47,920 bases of DNA, from assembly GCA_019116945.1 (NCBI GenBank), contig DXAR01000094.1, forward strand, positions 1-47,920, written 5' to 3'. This stretch comes from Candidatus Janibacter merdipullorum (lineage in GTDB: Bacteria > Actinomycetota > Actinomycetes > Actinomycetales > Dermatophilaceae). Both the position numbers and the translations under genes were made by a program. Shown one piece after another: positions 37,845 to 45,514 of this stretch. How positions within the stretch are numbered: the first letter of the stretch is position 1; the number at the start of each line of letters is the position of its first letter. The notes beneath the pieces are model-generated. The model did no database searches, had not been told where the DNA came from, and was given only the letters and a program-made list of their open reading frames with translations.

Positions 37845-39701
37845 GTGTCCCGACCCAGCCCCCGCACACCCGCCGACGAGATCTTCGACGCCAGCGTCTT
37901 CGAGGACCGCGCTCCCTCCGTGGGCCACCTCCTGCGTCAGCGCATCGCCGACACCCCGGACACCACCGCCTACTCCTACCCGGCGGGCATCGCCTGGGAC
38001 GAGATGTCGTGGAGCGAGCTCGGGGACCGCGTGTGGGCCCTCGCCGCAGGCCTCGTCGACCTCGGCGTCCAGATCGAGGACCGGGTCTCGCTCGCCTCGA
38101 GCACCCGCATCGAGTGGGTCCTCGCGGACTACGCGATCATGGCCGCCGGGGCGGCGACGACGACGATCTACCCGACCTCCATCAGCGACGACGTCGCCTT
38201 CATCATCGACAACTCGGGGTCCAAGGTCGTCGTGGCCGAGGACGCCGAGCAGGTCGGCAAGCTCCGCGACGTCCGCGACGCCATCCCGCAGGTCACCCAT
38301 GTCGTCGTCATCGACCCCGAGGGCGTCGACCTCGACGACTGGGTCCTCACCTTCGACGCGCTCGAGGAGCGCGGTGCCGCCCTCCTCGCCGCCGAGCCGG
38401 GCGTCGTCGACAGCCGCATCGACGCGACCGGTCCGGACTCCCTCGCGACGATCATCTACACCTCGGGCACGACGGGTCGGCCCAAGGGCGTGCGCCTGCG
38501 CCACGCGACCTGGACCTACCAGGGTGCGGCCATCCGGGCGACGGGCATGCTCACCCCCGAGGACGTGCACTACCTCTGGTTGCCGTTGTCCCACGTCTTC
38601 GCCAAGGTCCTCCTCCTCATCAGCACCGACGTGGGCATGCAGACCGCCGTCGACGGGCGGATCGACAAGATCGTCGACAACCTCGGCGAGGTCCGCCCGA
38701 CCTTCATGGCGGCGGCGCCGCGGATCTTCGAGAAGGTCTACGGCAAGATCTCGTTGGGCATGGAGGAGGAAGGGGGAGCGAAGGCCAAGATCTTCGCCTT
38801 CGCCTCCACGGCCGGCCGCGAGTACTCCCGCGCGCTCTCCGAGGACCGCACGCCCGGGGTGCTCCTCCGCCTCCGGCACGCGGTCGCCGACAAGCTCGTC
38901 TTCAGCAAGGTCCGCGAGCGCTTCGGCGGCCGGATCCGCTTCTTCATCTCCGGATCGGCCGCCCTCAACACGGACATCGCCCACTGGTTCAACGGCGCCG
39001 GCCTGCAGATCCTCGAGGGCTACGGCCTCACCGAGACCTCGGCCGCGGCGACGGTCAACCGGCCGTACGCCCTTCGGGTCGGCTCCGTCGGCTGGCCGAC
39101 CCCGCAGACGGAGATGAAGATCGCCGACGACGGCGAGATCCTCATCCGCGGTGAGCACATCATGGAGGGGTACCACAGGAATCCCGAGGCGACGGCCGAG
39201 GTGCTCACCGAGGACGGCTGGTTCCACTCCGGTGACATCGGCGAGATCGACGAGCGCGGCTTCGTCAAGGTCACCGACCGCAAGAAGGACCTCTTCAAGA
39301 CGAGCAACGGCAAGTACGTGGCGCCCTCGCTCATCGAGTCGACCTTCAAGGGGTTGTGCCCCTACGTCGGTCAGCTCCTCGTCCACGGCGAGTCCCGCCA
39401 GTTCGTCACCGCGCTCGTCACCCTCGACGAGGAGGCCATCCAGCCCTGGGCGGAGGCCAACGGCATGCCGGGAGCGAGCTACACCGAGATCGTCTCCTCG
39501 CTCCGGGCCCGCGAGATGGTCCAGTCCTACATCGACGAGCTCAACGCCGGTCTCAACCGGCACGAGCAGATCAAGAAGTTCCACATCCTCGGCCGGGACC
39601 TCTCCGTCGAGGACGGCGAGCTCACCCCGAGCCTGAAGATGCGCCGCAAGGTCGTCGCGGAGAAGTTCAAGTCCGACATCGAGGAGATGTACCCCAGCTG
39701 A
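37845..39701 (+). CDS. fadD: Long-chain fatty acid CoA ligase (AMP-forming)
   Basis: A 618-residue enzyme of the FadD15/ACSL branch that activates long-chain fatty acids. Motifs in order: the P-loop IIYTSGTTGRPKGVRLRH (near residues 203-220), PLSHVFAKVLLL, GSAALNTDIAHWFNGAGLQI, EGYGLTETSAAATVN, GWFHSGDIGEIDERGF and KVTDRKKDLFKTSNGKYVAP. Length is typical of the long-chain group. The GTG start has GGAG ten bases upstream. An inverted repeat in the upstream region may be an operator. It is followed by a 44-base gap and a leaderless promoter for the next gene. Confidence 0.93.
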   Translation: MSRPSPRTPADEIFDASVFEDRAPSVGHLLRQRIADTPDTTAYSYPAGIAWDEMSWSELGDRVWALAAGLVDLGVQIEDRVSLASSTRIEWVLADYAIMAAGAATTTIYPTSISDDVAFIIDNSGSKVVVAEDAEQVGKLRDVRDAIPQVTHVVVIDPEGVDLDDWVLTFDALEERGAALLAAEPGVVDSRIDATGPDSLATIIYTSGTTGRPKGVRLRHATWTYQGAAIRATGMLTPEDVHYLWLPLSHVFAKVLLLISTDVGMQTAVDGRIDKIVDNLGEVRPTFMAAAPRIFEKVYGKISLGMEEEGGAKAKIFAFASTAGREYSRALSEDRTPGVLLRLRHAVADKLVFSKVRERFGGRIRFFISGSAALNTDIAHWFNGAGLQILEGYGLTETSAAATVNRPYALRVGSVGWPTPQTEMKIADDGEILIRGEHIMEGYHRNPEATAEVLTEDGWFHSGDIGEIDERGFVKVTDRKKDLFKTSNGKYVAPSLIESTFKGLCPYVGQLLVHGESRQFVTALVTLDEEAIQPWAEANGMPGASYTEIVSSLRAREMVQSYIDELNAGLNRHEQIKKFHILGRDLSVEDGELTPSLKMRRKVVAEKFKSDIEEMYPS

Positions 39702-39733
39702 CGCCGCCTTTGGGGAGGGGGCAGCCGGGCCCG

Positions 39734-39739
39734 TACCCT
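39734..39739 (+). promoter_or_regulatory. -10 hexamer TACCCT, leaderless start of the radical SAM gene
   Basis: TACCCT is followed by six bases and the ATG at 39746. No ribosome binding site is visible before that ATG. Confidence 0.5.
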
Positions 39740-39745
39740 TGTCCC

Positions 39746-41725
39746 ATGTCCGGTGAGTCGATCTTCCCTGCCCTCGAGCCCCTGCTCGAGCGGGTGAGCA
39801 AGCCCATCCAGTACGTCGGTGGCGAGCTGAACTCCACGGTCAAGGACTGGCACGTCGGCGGTCATGGTCCGGGGGGCGAGGAGCTCACCGTCCGTTGGGC
39901 CCTCATGTACCCCGATGCCTACGAGGTCGGCGTCCCCAACCAGGGCGTGATGATCCTCTACGAGGTGCTCAACGAGCGCGCCGACGCGCTCGCCGAGCGC
40001 TCCTACGCCGTCTGGCCGGACCTGGAGGAGCTGCTCCGCGAGCACGACCTGCCGCAGTTCACCGTCGACGGACACCGGCCGATCGGCGACTTCGACGTCT
40101 TCGGCCTCAGCTTCTCCACGGAGCTCGGGTACACCAACATGCTCACCGCCCTCGACCTCGCGGGCATCCCGCTGCACAGCCGGGACCGCACCGACGAGCA
40201 CCCGATCGTCGTCATGGGCGGGCACGCCTCCTTCAACCCCGAGCCAGTCGCCGACTTCATCGATGCCGCGATCATCGGGGACGGCGAGGAGGCCGTCCTC
40301 ATGGCGACCGACATCATCAGCGAGTGGAAGGGGGAGGGGCAGCCCGGTGGTCGGGTCGAGGTCCTCCGTCGGCTGGCGGCGACCGGCGGCGTCTACGTCC
40401 CGGCCTTCTACGACGTCCACTACCTGCCCGACGGCCGCATCCAGCGGGTTGCCCCCGCCGAGACCGGCGTGCCGTGGCGGGTCGACAAGCACACCGTCAT
40501 GGACCTCGACGCGTGGCCCTACCCCAAGCAGCCGCTCGTCCCGCTCGCCGAGTCAGTCCACGAGCGGATGAGCGTCGAGATCTTCCGCGGCTGCACCCGC
40601 GGCTGCCGCTTCTGCCAGGCCGGGATGATCACCCGTCCGGTGCGGGAGCGCTCGATCACCGGCATCGGCGAGATGGTCGAGCAGGGCCTCCAGGCCACCG
40701 GATTCGAGGAGGTGGGTCTGCTCTCGCTGTCGAGCGCCGACCACTCCGAGATCGGTGACGTCGCCAAGGGTCTGGCCGACCGCTACGAGGGCACCAACAC
40801 CGGCCTGTCCCTCCCGAGCACCCGCGTCGACGCCTTCAACATCGACCTGGCCAACGAGCTGACCCGCAACGGCCGGCGGTCCGGGCTGACCTTCGCCCCC
40901 GAAGGGGGGTCGGAGCGGATCCGCAAGGTCATCAACAAGATGGTCACCGAGGAGGACCTCATCCGGACCGTCTCGGCGGCGTACGGCGCCGGCTGGCGAC
41001 AGGTCAAGCTCTACTTCATGTGCGGCCTCCCGACGGAGACCGACGAGGACGTCCTCCAGATCGCCGAGGTCGCCAAGCGGGTCATCGAGACCGGCCGCGA
41101 GGTGGCCGGGCACAACGACATCCGCTGCACCGTCTCCATCGGGGGCTTCGTGCCCAAGCCGCACACTCCCTTCCAGTGGGCCGCCCAGCTGGGTGCGGAG
41201 GAGACCGACGCCCGGCTGGAGAAGCTGCGCGATGCCATCCGCGCCGACAAGCGCTACGGGCGCTCCATCGGCTTCCGGTACCACGACGGCAAGCCGGGCA
41301 TCGTCGAGGGACTCCTTTCCCGTGGCGACCGCCGCGTCGGTCGGGTCATCGAGCAGGTCTGGCGCGAGGGCGGCCGCTTCGACGGGTGGAGCGAGTACTT
41401 CTCCTACGACCGGTGGATGAGCGCCGCCGAGACCGCGCTCGAGGGCACCGGCGTCGACGTCGCCTGGTACACCACCCGGGAGCGCGACGAGGCCGAGGTC
41501 CTCCCGTGGGACCACATCGACTCCGGTCTCGACAAGGAGTGGCTCTGGCAGGACTGGCTCGACGCGATCGACGAGACCGAGGTCGAGGACTGCCGCTGGA
41601 CCCCGTGCTTCGACTGCGGCGTCTGCCCCCAGATGGGGACCGACATCGAGATCGGACCCACCGGCAAGACCCTGCTCCCGCTCACCGTCCTCGGCTCCGG
41701 CAAGGAGTCGATGGTCACCTCTTGA
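39746..41725 (+). CDS. TIGR03960 family B12-binding-like radical SAM protein
   Basis: A 659-residue protein. The N-terminal 240 residues resemble a cobalamin-binding domain of the class seen in B12-dependent radical SAM enzymes (MYPDAYEVGVPNQGVMILYE, FDVFGLSFSTELGYTNML, VVMGGHASFNPEPVADFID). The radical SAM core has the cluster motif RGCTRGCRFC (C283, C287, C290) and FAPEGGSERIRKVINK. The C-terminal part has a Cys-rich stretch WTPCFDCGVCPQMG. The function is unknown; it is usually next to, or fused with, a TIGR03936/DUF2344 protein and close to RNase E. Here that partner is at 44619-45350, separated by a large dehydrogenase gene. Confidence 0.93.
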   Translation: MSGESIFPALEPLLERVSKPIQYVGGELNSTVKDWHVGGHGPGGEELTVRWALMYPDAYEVGVPNQGVMILYEVLNERADALAERSYAVWPDLEELLREHDLPQFTVDGHRPIGDFDVFGLSFSTELGYTNMLTALDLAGIPLHSRDRTDEHPIVVMGGHASFNPEPVADFIDAAIIGDGEEAVLMATDIISEWKGEGQPGGRVEVLRRLAATGGVYVPAFYDVHYLPDGRIQRVAPAETGVPWRVDKHTVMDLDAWPYPKQPLVPLAESVHERMSVEIFRGCTRGCRFCQAGMITRPVRERSITGIGEMVEQGLQATGFEEVGLLSLSSADHSEIGDVAKGLADRYEGTNTGLSLPSTRVDAFNIDLANELTRNGRRSGLTFAPEGGSERIRKVINKMVTEEDLIRTVSAAYGAGWRQVKLYFMCGLPTETDEDVLQIAEVAKRVIETGREVAGHNDIRCTVSIGGFVPKPHTPFQWAAQLGAEETDARLEKLRDAIRADKRYGRSIGFRYHDGKPGIVEGLLSRGDRRVGRVIEQVWREGGRFDGWSEYFSYDRWMSAAETALEGTGVDVAWYTTRERDEAEVLPWDHIDSGLDKEWLWQDWLDAIDETEVEDCRWTPCFDCGVCPQMGTDIEIGPTGKTLLPLTVLGSGKESMVTS

Positions 41726-41733
41726 CGGGGAGG

Positions 41734-41748
41734 GGGGACAATCTCCCC
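41734..41748. promoter_or_regulatory. Inverted repeat at the dehydrogenase start
   Basis: GGGGA-CAATC-TCCCC forms a perfect inverted repeat ending at the base before the ATG. GACAAT (41737-41742), six bases before the ATG, could be a leaderless -10. TTGACG at 41722 is too close to be its -35. Confidence 0.3.
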
Positions 41749-44607
41749 ATGACCGTGACACCCGACGAGATCACCGCCGCCCTTCGTCACGCCGGGGTGC
41801 CCGATGCGCGGACCGACGCGCTGACCGTGGGGATGTACTCCGCGGACGCCGGCATCTACCGGGTCCCACCGCGCGCCGTCGTCTTCCCGCGGCACACCGA
41901 CGAGATCGAGGGCACCCTCGCCGTCGCCCGCGACCTCGGTGTCCCGATCACCGCCCGCGGCGCGGGCACCTCCTGCGCCGGCAACGCCGTCGGGCCGGGC
42001 ATCGTCATCGACACCGCGCGCCACCTCGGCCAGGTCCTCGACGTCGACGCCGAGAGCGCCACCGCGGTCGTCGAGCCCGGCACGGTCCACGCGACCCTGC
42101 AGGCCCGCGCCCGCGAGGTGGGGCTGCGCTTCGGGCCGGATCCGAGCAGCCACTCCCGCTGCACGGTCGGCGGGATGATCGGCAACAATGCCTGCGGCAA
42201 CCGCGCGCTCGGCTACGGGCGGACGAGCGACAACATCGTGGGGATGGAGCTGCTCACCTCCGGCGGCACCCGGCTGTCGGCGACGACGGGTGTGGCGGGG
42301 GGCTCCCCTTCGCTCACCGGGGACGAGGCCCTCACCGCCGAGCTCACTCGGCTCACCGACGCACACCTCGACACGATCCGCACCTCCTTCGGGACCTTCG
42401 GGCGGCAGGTCTCGGGCTATGCCCTCGAGCACCTCGCCCCCGAGCGCGGCCGCGACGTCGGCCGGATGCTCGTCGGGTCCGAGGGCACCCTCGCTGTCGT
42501 GACGCAGGCGACGGTCCGCCTCGTCACGGACCCACCGGCGACGGCCCTGGCGGTCCTCGGCTTCCCCGACATCTACGCCGCCGGCGACGTCGCCCACCTC
42601 CTCAAGGCGCTGGGCGCGGTCGCCGCCGAGGGCATCGACTCCCGCATCGTCGACGTCGTGCGCACCCGCCGGGGACCGCACGCCGTGCCCGACCTGCCGA
42701 AGGGCGCCGCCTGGATGCTCGTCGAGGTGCCGGGGGAGGACCCGGCCGCGGCCCACGCCGCTGCCGAGCGGGTCTGCCGCGAGATCGGCGCGATCGACGC
42801 CGCCGTCGTCACCGACCCGGGTCACGCCCGGGCGCTGTGGAAGATCCGCGAGGACGGCGCCGGTCTCTCCGCCCGCTCGCCCCGTGACCGCCCCGCCCAC
42901 GCAGGCTGGGAGGACGCGGCCGTGCCGCCGGCACGGCTCGGTGACTACCTGCGCGCCTTCGACGCACTCCTCGAGGAGCACGACGTCCAGGGCCTGCCGT
43001 ACGGGCACTTCGGCGACGGATGCCTCCACATCCGTCTCGACATCGACCTCGACGCCCCCGACGCGACCGACCGGTACCGCCGGCTCGTCGAGGAGGCGGC
43101 CGACCTCGTCGCCGCCCACGGCGGGTCCCTCTCCGGCGAGCACGGGGACGGTCGCGCGCGCTCGGCCCTCCTGCCGCGGATGTACGGGACCGAGGCCATG
43201 GGGCTCTTCGGCGCGGTGAAGCACGCCTTCGACCCCGCCGGCCTGCTCAACCCCGGCGTCCTCGTCGACCCGGCGCCCGCGGAGGCCGACATCCGCATCC
43301 CCGCGGCCCGTAAGGTCACCATCCCGCTCGCCTTCGGCTACCCCGAGGACGGCGGTGACTTCAGCCAGGCCGTCCACCGCTGCACCGGGGTGGGCAAGTG
43401 CCGGGCCGCGGGCACGTCGACGACCGTCATGTGCCCGAGCTATCTCGCGACGGGGGAGGAGAAGGACTCCACCCGCGGCCGGGCCCGAGCCCTCCAGGAG
43501 ATGCTCAACGGCGGGACGATCACCGACGGCTGGCGCTCGCCGGAGGTCCACGAGGCGCTCGACCTCTGCCTCTCCTGCAAGGGCTGCGCGAGCGACTGCC
43601 CCACGGGCGTCGACATGGCGACCTACAAGTCCGAGGCCCTCCACCAGACGTACAAGGGGCGCCTCCGCCCGCGCAGCCACTACTCCCTCGGTCGTCTCCC
43701 GCAGCTGGCCCGGATCGCCTCCCGCGCACCGCGACTCGTCAACGCGATGACCTCGCTCCCGGGGCTGAAGAAGGTCACCCTGCCCCTCGCCGGGGTCGAT
43801 GCCCGACGCAGCCTGCCGACCTTCGCCCGGGAGACCTTCCGCACCTGGGCCCGGGACGAAGGGATGATCGCCTCGGCCGCCCAGATGGCCCGCGCCGACC
43901 ACCCGGTCGCGATCTTCGTCGACTCCTTCACCGACCACTTCTCCCCGGACGTCGGTCGGGCCGGCGTGGCCCTGCTCCGCGAGGCGGGGTTCACCCCCTT
44001 CGTCCCCGCGGAGTCGCTGTGCTGCGGCCTGACCTTCATCTCGACGGGACAGCTCGACACGGCCCGGGAGACTCTCGACACCGCCGCCCGGGTCCTCGCG
44101 CCGGTCGCCGCCGCCGGCGTGTCGGTCCTCGGGATCGAACCGAGCTGCACCGCGGCCCTGCGCCACGACCTGCCCCGGCTCGTCGACTCGCCCGCGGCCC
44201 GGGAGGTGGCCGCGAGCGTCCGCACCGTGGCCGAGCTCCTCGGCGATGCCATCGACGAGGGACGGTGGAGCGCACCGGACCTCACCGGCGTCGAGGTCAT
44301 CGCCCAGCCGCACTGCCACCACCACGCGGTGATGAGCTGGGCGGCCGACGAGGCCCTCCTCGCCCGCACCGGGGCGACCGTCCAGCGCCTCGGTGGCTGC
44401 TGCGGCCTCGCCGGCAACTTCGGCGTCGAGCTGGGTCACCACGAGGTCTCCGTCAAGGTCGCGGAGCAGCAGCTGCTCCCGGCGATCGACGGGGCGTCGC
44501 CGGACGCGGTCGTCCTCGCCGACGGGTTCTCCTGCCAGACCCAGATCGCGGACCTCTCGGAGCGGACCGGCATCCACCTCGTCGAGCTCCTGCGTCGCGG
44601 CGCCTAG
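41749..44607 (+). CDS. FAD-linked oxidase / Fe-S dehydrogenase (GlcD-GlcF-like fusion, D-2-hydroxyacid type)
   Basis: A 952-residue protein. The N-terminal FAD_binding_4 domain has ITARGAGTSCAGNAVGPG and SRCTVGGMIGNNACGNRALG; the FAD-oxidase C domain ends with SGEHGDGRARSALL and FDPAGLLNPGVL. A ferredoxin-type domain follows with C545 and later Cys-Pro, and CLSCKGCASDCP from residue 607. Two CCG-type motifs lie at 758 (LCCGLTF) and 884 (GCCGLAGNFG). The layout equals the YdiJ/D-lactate-D-2-hydroxyglutarate dehydrogenase group; the exact substrate is not known. The stop TAG doubles as the start of the TAGGCT hexamer for the following gene. Confidence 0.9.
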   Translation: MTVTPDEITAALRHAGVPDARTDALTVGMYSADAGIYRVPPRAVVFPRHTDEIEGTLAVARDLGVPITARGAGTSCAGNAVGPGIVIDTARHLGQVLDVDAESATAVVEPGTVHATLQARAREVGLRFGPDPSSHSRCTVGGMIGNNACGNRALGYGRTSDNIVGMELLTSGGTRLSATTGVAGGSPSLTGDEALTAELTRLTDAHLDTIRTSFGTFGRQVSGYALEHLAPERGRDVGRMLVGSEGTLAVVTQATVRLVTDPPATALAVLGFPDIYAAGDVAHLLKALGAVAAEGIDSRIVDVVRTRRGPHAVPDLPKGAAWMLVEVPGEDPAAAHAAAERVCREIGAIDAAVVTDPGHARALWKIREDGAGLSARSPRDRPAHAGWEDAAVPPARLGDYLRAFDALLEEHDVQGLPYGHFGDGCLHIRLDIDLDAPDATDRYRRLVEEAADLVAAHGGSLSGEHGDGRARSALLPRMYGTEAMGLFGAVKHAFDPAGLLNPGVLVDPAPAEADIRIPAARKVTIPLAFGYPEDGGDFSQAVHRCTGVGKCRAAGTSTTVMCPSYLATGEEKDSTRGRARALQEMLNGGTITDGWRSPEVHEALDLCLSCKGCASDCPTGVDMATYKSEALHQTYKGRLRPRSHYSLGRLPQLARIASRAPRLVNAMTSLPGLKKVTLPLAGVDARRSLPTFARETFRTWARDEGMIASAAQMARADHPVAIFVDSFTDHFSPDVGRAGVALLREAGFTPFVPAESLCCGLTFISTGQLDTARETLDTAARVLAPVAAAGVSVLGIEPSCTAALRHDLPRLVDSPAAREVAASVRTVAELLGDAIDEGRWSAPDLTGVEVIAQPHCHHHAVMSWAADEALLARTGATVQRLGGCCGLAGNFGVELGHHEVSVKVAEQQLLPAIDGASPDAVVLADGFSCQTQIADLSERTGIHLVELLRRGA

Positions 44608-44610
44608 GCT
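44605..44610 (+). promoter_or_regulatory. -10 hexamer TAGGCT overlapping the dehydrogenase stop, leaderless start of the DUF2344 gene
   Basis: TAG is the stop of the dehydrogenase. Eight bases separate the hexamer from the ATG at 44619, and no ribosome binding site is present. Confidence 0.6.
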
Positions 44611-44618
44611 TGACCCCC

Positions 44619-45350
44619 ATGGCCAAGCAACGCACTCCCGACGGACCGCCCCCACCCCCCGCGGTCCAGAAGCTGCGCGTCCAGTACGCCCGCCGCGGGC
44701 GGCTGCGCCACTCCTCGACGCGGGACTTCGGGCGGGCGCTCGAGCGTGCGCTGCGCCGCTCCGGGGTGCCGATGGCCTACTCGGCGGGCTTCCACCCGCA
44801 CCCGAAGATCTCCTACGCCAACGGTGCCGCGACCGGCGCGGCGAGCGAGGCGGAGTACTTCGAGATCTCGGTGACCGAGCAGGTCGACCCGGCGGCCGTG
44901 GCCGTCGCGCTCGACGAGGCACTGCCGGACGGGCTCGACATCATCACGGTCGTCGAGGCCCAGCCGGGGGCGCTGGCCGACCGGCTCCAGGCGAGCCGGT
45001 GGCAGCTGGCCTTCCCCGGGGTGGATCCGGCCGATCTGGAGCGGGCCGTGGCCGGCTTCCTCGCCGAGGAGGTCGTCGAGGTCGAGCGGATGTTCAAGCG
45101 GGGGATGAAGTCCTACGACGCGCGCGGACCGGTGATCCGGGCGGACACGGGGGTGCGGGAGGACGGTTGTGCGATACTGACGATGGTCGTGCGGCACACC
45201 ACACCTGCCGTTCGCCCCGACGACGTACTCAGAGCGTTTGCTGCTGTCACCTCGTTCGCGCCGCCCCGGTCGCCGATCGCAACCCGACTGGCGCAGGGGG
45301 TCTGGAGCAGCGAGACCGAGAGCGTGGCCGATCCACTGGCCATCGACTGA
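44619..45350 (+). CDS. TIGR03936 family protein (DUF2344)
   Basis: A 243-residue protein of unknown function. The conserved N-terminal block is LRVQYARRGRLRHSSTRDFG followed by ALRRSGVPMAYSAGFHPHPK and ISYANGAATGAASEAEYFEI, all typical of DUF2344. It is the regular partner of the TIGR03960 radical SAM protein, into which it is fused in some bacteria, and lies upstream of RNase E in actinobacteria. Here it has its own leaderless promoter, whose -10 overlaps the stop of the intervening dehydrogenase. A role in RNA or tRNA metabolism is inferred only from neighbours. Confidence 0.9.
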   Translation: MAKQRTPDGPPPPPAVQKLRVQYARRGRLRHSSTRDFGRALERALRRSGVPMAYSAGFHPHPKISYANGAATGAASEAEYFEISVTEQVDPAAVAVALDEALPDGLDIITVVEAQPGALADRLQASRWQLAFPGVDPADLERAVAGFLAEEVVEVERMFKRGMKSYDARGPVIRADTGVREDGCAILTMVVRHTTPAVRPDDVLRAFAAVTSFAPPRSPIATRLAQGVWSSETESVADPLAID

Positions 45351-45514
45351 GCGCCGTCGGCCCCGTGGGGGTGCCGCGCAGGGCGCGAGCCGTCACGAGG
45401 TAACACGGACTTGCTTCCGCGGGCCGCCAGAGCCCGCGAACGCCGCGCCAGCGGCCTGGTCGCACCCCTCGAGGTGTCGGTGTGGGGCAGGGCTGCGGGC
45501 GCTGGAGGTGCCGC
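45351..45514 (+). other. Leader region before the RNase E/G gene
   Basis: These 164 bases hold a hairpin CGCGGGC (45418-45424) / GCCCGCG (45432-45438), further GC-rich dyads and a GGAGG ribosome binding site just before the ATG at 45515. RNase E mRNAs in other bacteria carry structured leaders used in autoregulation; whether this one does is not visible. No clear promoter was found. Confidence 0.35.

Noticed and set aside
41722-41727. TTGACG as the -35 of the dehydrogenase promoter
   Set aside because: Only nine bases separate it from the possible -10, and it is formed by the stop codon context of the preceding gene.
41404-44922. Minus-strand open frame of over 1100 codons opposite the FAD/Fe-S dehydrogenase
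   Set aside because: A shadow of GC-rich coding on the other strand; all domain motifs are on the plus strand.
45465-45490. GCACCCCTCGAGGTGTCGG before rne as an element copy
   Set aside because: It has a short dyad but lacks both conserved outer ends.
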